Assembly (NCBI GenBank): GCA_022795575.1
Contig: JAAWGY010000133.1
Span: 1-6,490, forward strand
DNA from: Angelakisella sp.
Lineage (GTDB): Bacteria > Bacillota > Clostridia > Oscillospirales > Ruminococcaceae
Length of the DNA: 6,490 bases
Direction: 5' to 3'
Made by a program: the position numbers and the translations under genes. The notes under the pieces are model-generated. The model was given only the letters and a program-made list of their open reading frames with translations, was not told the origin of the DNA and ran no database searches. Shown here piece by piece: positions 5,300 to 6,490 of this stretch (within the stretch, counting starts at the first letter, position 1; each line of letters starts with the position of its first letter).

Positions 5300-5340
5300 G
5301 GGCCGGGAGCTGTCCCCTTGGGGCGGCCCCCGGCCCTTTT
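5300..5340 (+). terminator. lexA intrinsic terminator
   Basis: GGGCCGGG (5300-5307) pairs with CCCGGCCC (5329-5336), followed by TTTT. An inner CCCC-TT-GGGG hairpin (5314-5323) fills the loop. It lies between the converging ends of lexA and the SIMPL gene. The T-run is only on the rightward side. Confidence 0.75.
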
Positions 5341-5344
5341 GCAG

Positions 5345-6007
5345 CTATCCCATTGCCCACACCACGGTGACGGTGTCGGATACCTCGATGTCGTCCGGCT
5401 GGATATCGATGTGATAGCCGGGGGCGGCGCTGGCCTTGGCCCTCAGCGGCCGGGCCATGGGCCGCACCTCCAGGTCCGGCTCCCCCCGGGTGTAATCGAT
5501 GCGCAGAAGCTCGCTTAAGGGCACCCCCGCCGCCCGGGCCAGCACCTCCGCCTTGGCTCTGGCGTCGGCCACCGCCTGGCCAAGCAGCCGGTTTTTGGCC
5601 CCCTCCCGGTCCCGGACGGTGTAGCTGATGACCAGCTCCGGCGCCGCCTCCCCGTGGCCCAGGGCGTAGAGGAGGCGGCCCAGCAGGCCGTTGTCCCTGG
5701 GGAACTCCAGCCTTGTGGCGTGGGTGAACTGGTACCCCACAAGCTGCTGCCGGTAGTCGCCGTTTGGGTCCCGGATGCTCTCGTACTCGGTGGTTACGTC
5801 AAAGGAGAGGGTGCGGAGGCTGTCCCGGGCAAAGCCCAGCCCGGCGATCAGCTCCTTCAGCCCCTGGGTGTCCCGGGCGGAGGCGGCTATGGCCTGCTCA
5901 TACTCGGGGCAGGTCCCCCGCAGGGTGATGGTGAGGCGGGTGGTATCCGGCGTCAGCCGGAGAACCCCCCTGCCGGTAACTTGGATGACACGCAGATCGG
6001 TTTGCAT
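5345..6007 (-). CDS. SIMPL (DUF541/YggE-like) domain protein
   Basis: The product is 220 residues, nearly all one SIMPL domain. Matches to the family are the opening VIQVTGRGVLRLTPDTTRLT (7-26), IAGLGFARDSLRTLSFDV (54-71), VGYQFTHATRLEF (90-102) and AVADARAKAEVLARAAGV (145-162). The domain usually ends in a hydrophobic strand like VSDTVTVVWAMG (209-220). The family's biochemical role is poorly defined; YggE has been linked to oxidative stress. Many members are exported, but this one has no signal peptide or membrane segment and begins directly with the domain, so it should be cytoplasmic. I chose ATG 6005-6007 with AAAGGAG about eight bases upstream. The frame extends to 6205, but the added part is a shadow of the Nudix gene. 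It follows the Nudix remnant by 31 bases, suggesting one leftward operon. Confidence 0.85.
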   Translation of the reverse strand: MQTDLRVIQVTGRGVLRLTPDTTRLTITLRGTCPEYEQAIAASARDTQGLKELIAGLGFARDSLRTLSFDVTTEYESIRDPNGDYRQQLVGYQFTHATRLEFPRDNGLLGRLLYALGHGEAAPELVISYTVRDREGAKNRLLGQAVADARAKAEVLARAAGVPLSELLRIDYTRGEPDLEVRPMARPLRAKASAAPGYHIDIQPDDIEVSDTVTVVWAMG

Positions 6008-6038
6008 CGCTGGCTCCTTTCGTTTGACAGGGACGGCA

Positions 6039-6356
6039 TCACAGGGCGCTGGCTCGCTCCAGCAGGCGGTGGTAGACGGGGAGCATCTCCGCCTCGGTGC
6101 ACCAGCGGTCCAGCTCCCCGGCGGGGAGCCAAGCGACGCCGCTGTTTTCGTCCGGCTTGGCCTCCAGCCGCTGCCCCTGGCGGGGCGCGGTGAGGAGAAA
6201 GGCAAGGTTGAGGTGGAGGTGGGCCGAAACCTCCCGCCCCCGCTTTTGGTGCTGGCAGACGGTGAGGACCTCCAGGGAGGCGGGGGCCTGCTGCAAGGGG
6301 GTGAGGCCGGATACCCCGGTCTCCTCGGCGGCCTCCCGGAGGGCTACCCTTAGAGC
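6039..6356 (-). pseudogene. Nudix hydrolase, 5' end lost to a palindromic element
   Basis: The open frame gives 105 residues and has no usable start codon. It opens ALRVALREAAEETGV, the second half of the Nudix box (RE-x-x-EE-x-G), then continues with HLHLNLAFLLTAP, PDENSGVAWLPAGEL and EAEMLPVYHRLLERA, typical of the MutT-like C-terminal half. These enzymes hydrolyse nucleoside diphosphates linked to another moiety, using Mg2+ held by Nudix-box glutamates. The first Gly and Glu of the box and the whole N-terminal half, some 50 residues, are missing. In this frame a TAG stop (6357-6359) sits right where the repeat element begins. A TTG at 6294-6296 could start a shorter frame but would omit the Nudix box. 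The remnant is likely non-functional, unless the remaining half lies beyond the edge, where it would still be interrupted. Confidence 0.75.
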
Positions 6357-6490
6357 CTATTCAAGCTCTCCCAGCACGCCGCCTGAACGGATATTTTTCC
6401 GCCCTACTGCGTTAAAAAATCTTGCAATACAGCAAGTATTCCTGCGATTTTTTGCCTTGCAGGACGAAAAAATACCCGTCCATTCGGCGC
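6352..6490. mobile_element. MITE-like long palindromic element, partial
   Basis: Bases 6375-6430 and 6436-6490 are imperfect reverse complements over about 55 bases, with loop AGCAA. Both arms contain TATTTTT, CC-GCCCT or its counterpart, AAAAAATC and GCAATAC/GTATTCC blocks, so the whole can fold as one long hairpin. A small AGAGC/GCTCT hairpin (6352-6369) marks the left boundary, where Nudix coding similarity stops. No transposase is present; the element reaches the window edge. It is read as a non-autonomous, palindromic insertion sequence by structure and by its disruption of a gene. Confidence 0.65.

Noticed and set aside
6008..6205. N-terminal extension of the SIMPL protein
   Set aside because: It is an out-of-frame reading of the Nudix gene; the SIMPL domain and ribosome binding site support a start at 6007.

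Overview
The window is about 6.5 kb of GC-rich DNA (genes roughly 65% GC by eye). It contains typical Firmicutes signals: strong AGGAGG-type ribosome binding sites, a Bacillus/Clostridia-type LexA box, and TTG start use. The best guess is a high-GC gut Clostridia member of the Oscillospiraceae/Flavonifractor type. This is inferred from gene style, not from any marker gene.

Layout. Positions 1-842 hold no convincing gene. They contain two inverted copies of a ~110-bp structured repeat (1-119 and 419-526) around an AT-rich island (~230-362), then a leftward terminator and a cluster of GC-rich palindromes. At 843-1724 (minus) lies an aldose 1-epimerase-fold (LacX-like) gene. It is divergent from an N-acetylglucosamine-6-phosphate deacetylase-like gene (2046-3206, plus), and the ~320-bp space between them carries a good sigma-A-type promoter and a long leader. 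That leader contains an 11-nt perfect complement of the deacetylase gene's Shine-Dalgarno sequence. Next come a ZmaR-like GNAT acetyltransferase gene with its own promoter (3513-4298), two consecutive terminator hairpins, and lexA (4694-5281) with an autoregulatory SOS box touching a strong promoter. A terminator separates lexA from a leftward pair: a SIMPL/DUF541 protein (5345-6007) and, upstream of it, a Nudix hydrolase remnant (6039-6356). The Nudix gene is cut inside its Nudix box by a large palindromic, MITE-like element that runs off the right edge (6352-6490).

How the genes relate. lexA is a self-contained SOS repressor unit. The two divergent sugar-enzyme homologues look like a pair, and both lack residues their families use for catalysis. 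The epimerase homologue has lost both catalytic histidines and apparently the glutamate. The deacetylase homologue keeps its metal ligands but has Gly in place of the catalytic Asp and Cys in place of a substrate-site His. They may be sensors, binding proteins or enzymes with altered chemistry; this is the most interesting biology visible here. I see no CRISPR array, tRNA, rRNA, transposase, prophage or defence system.
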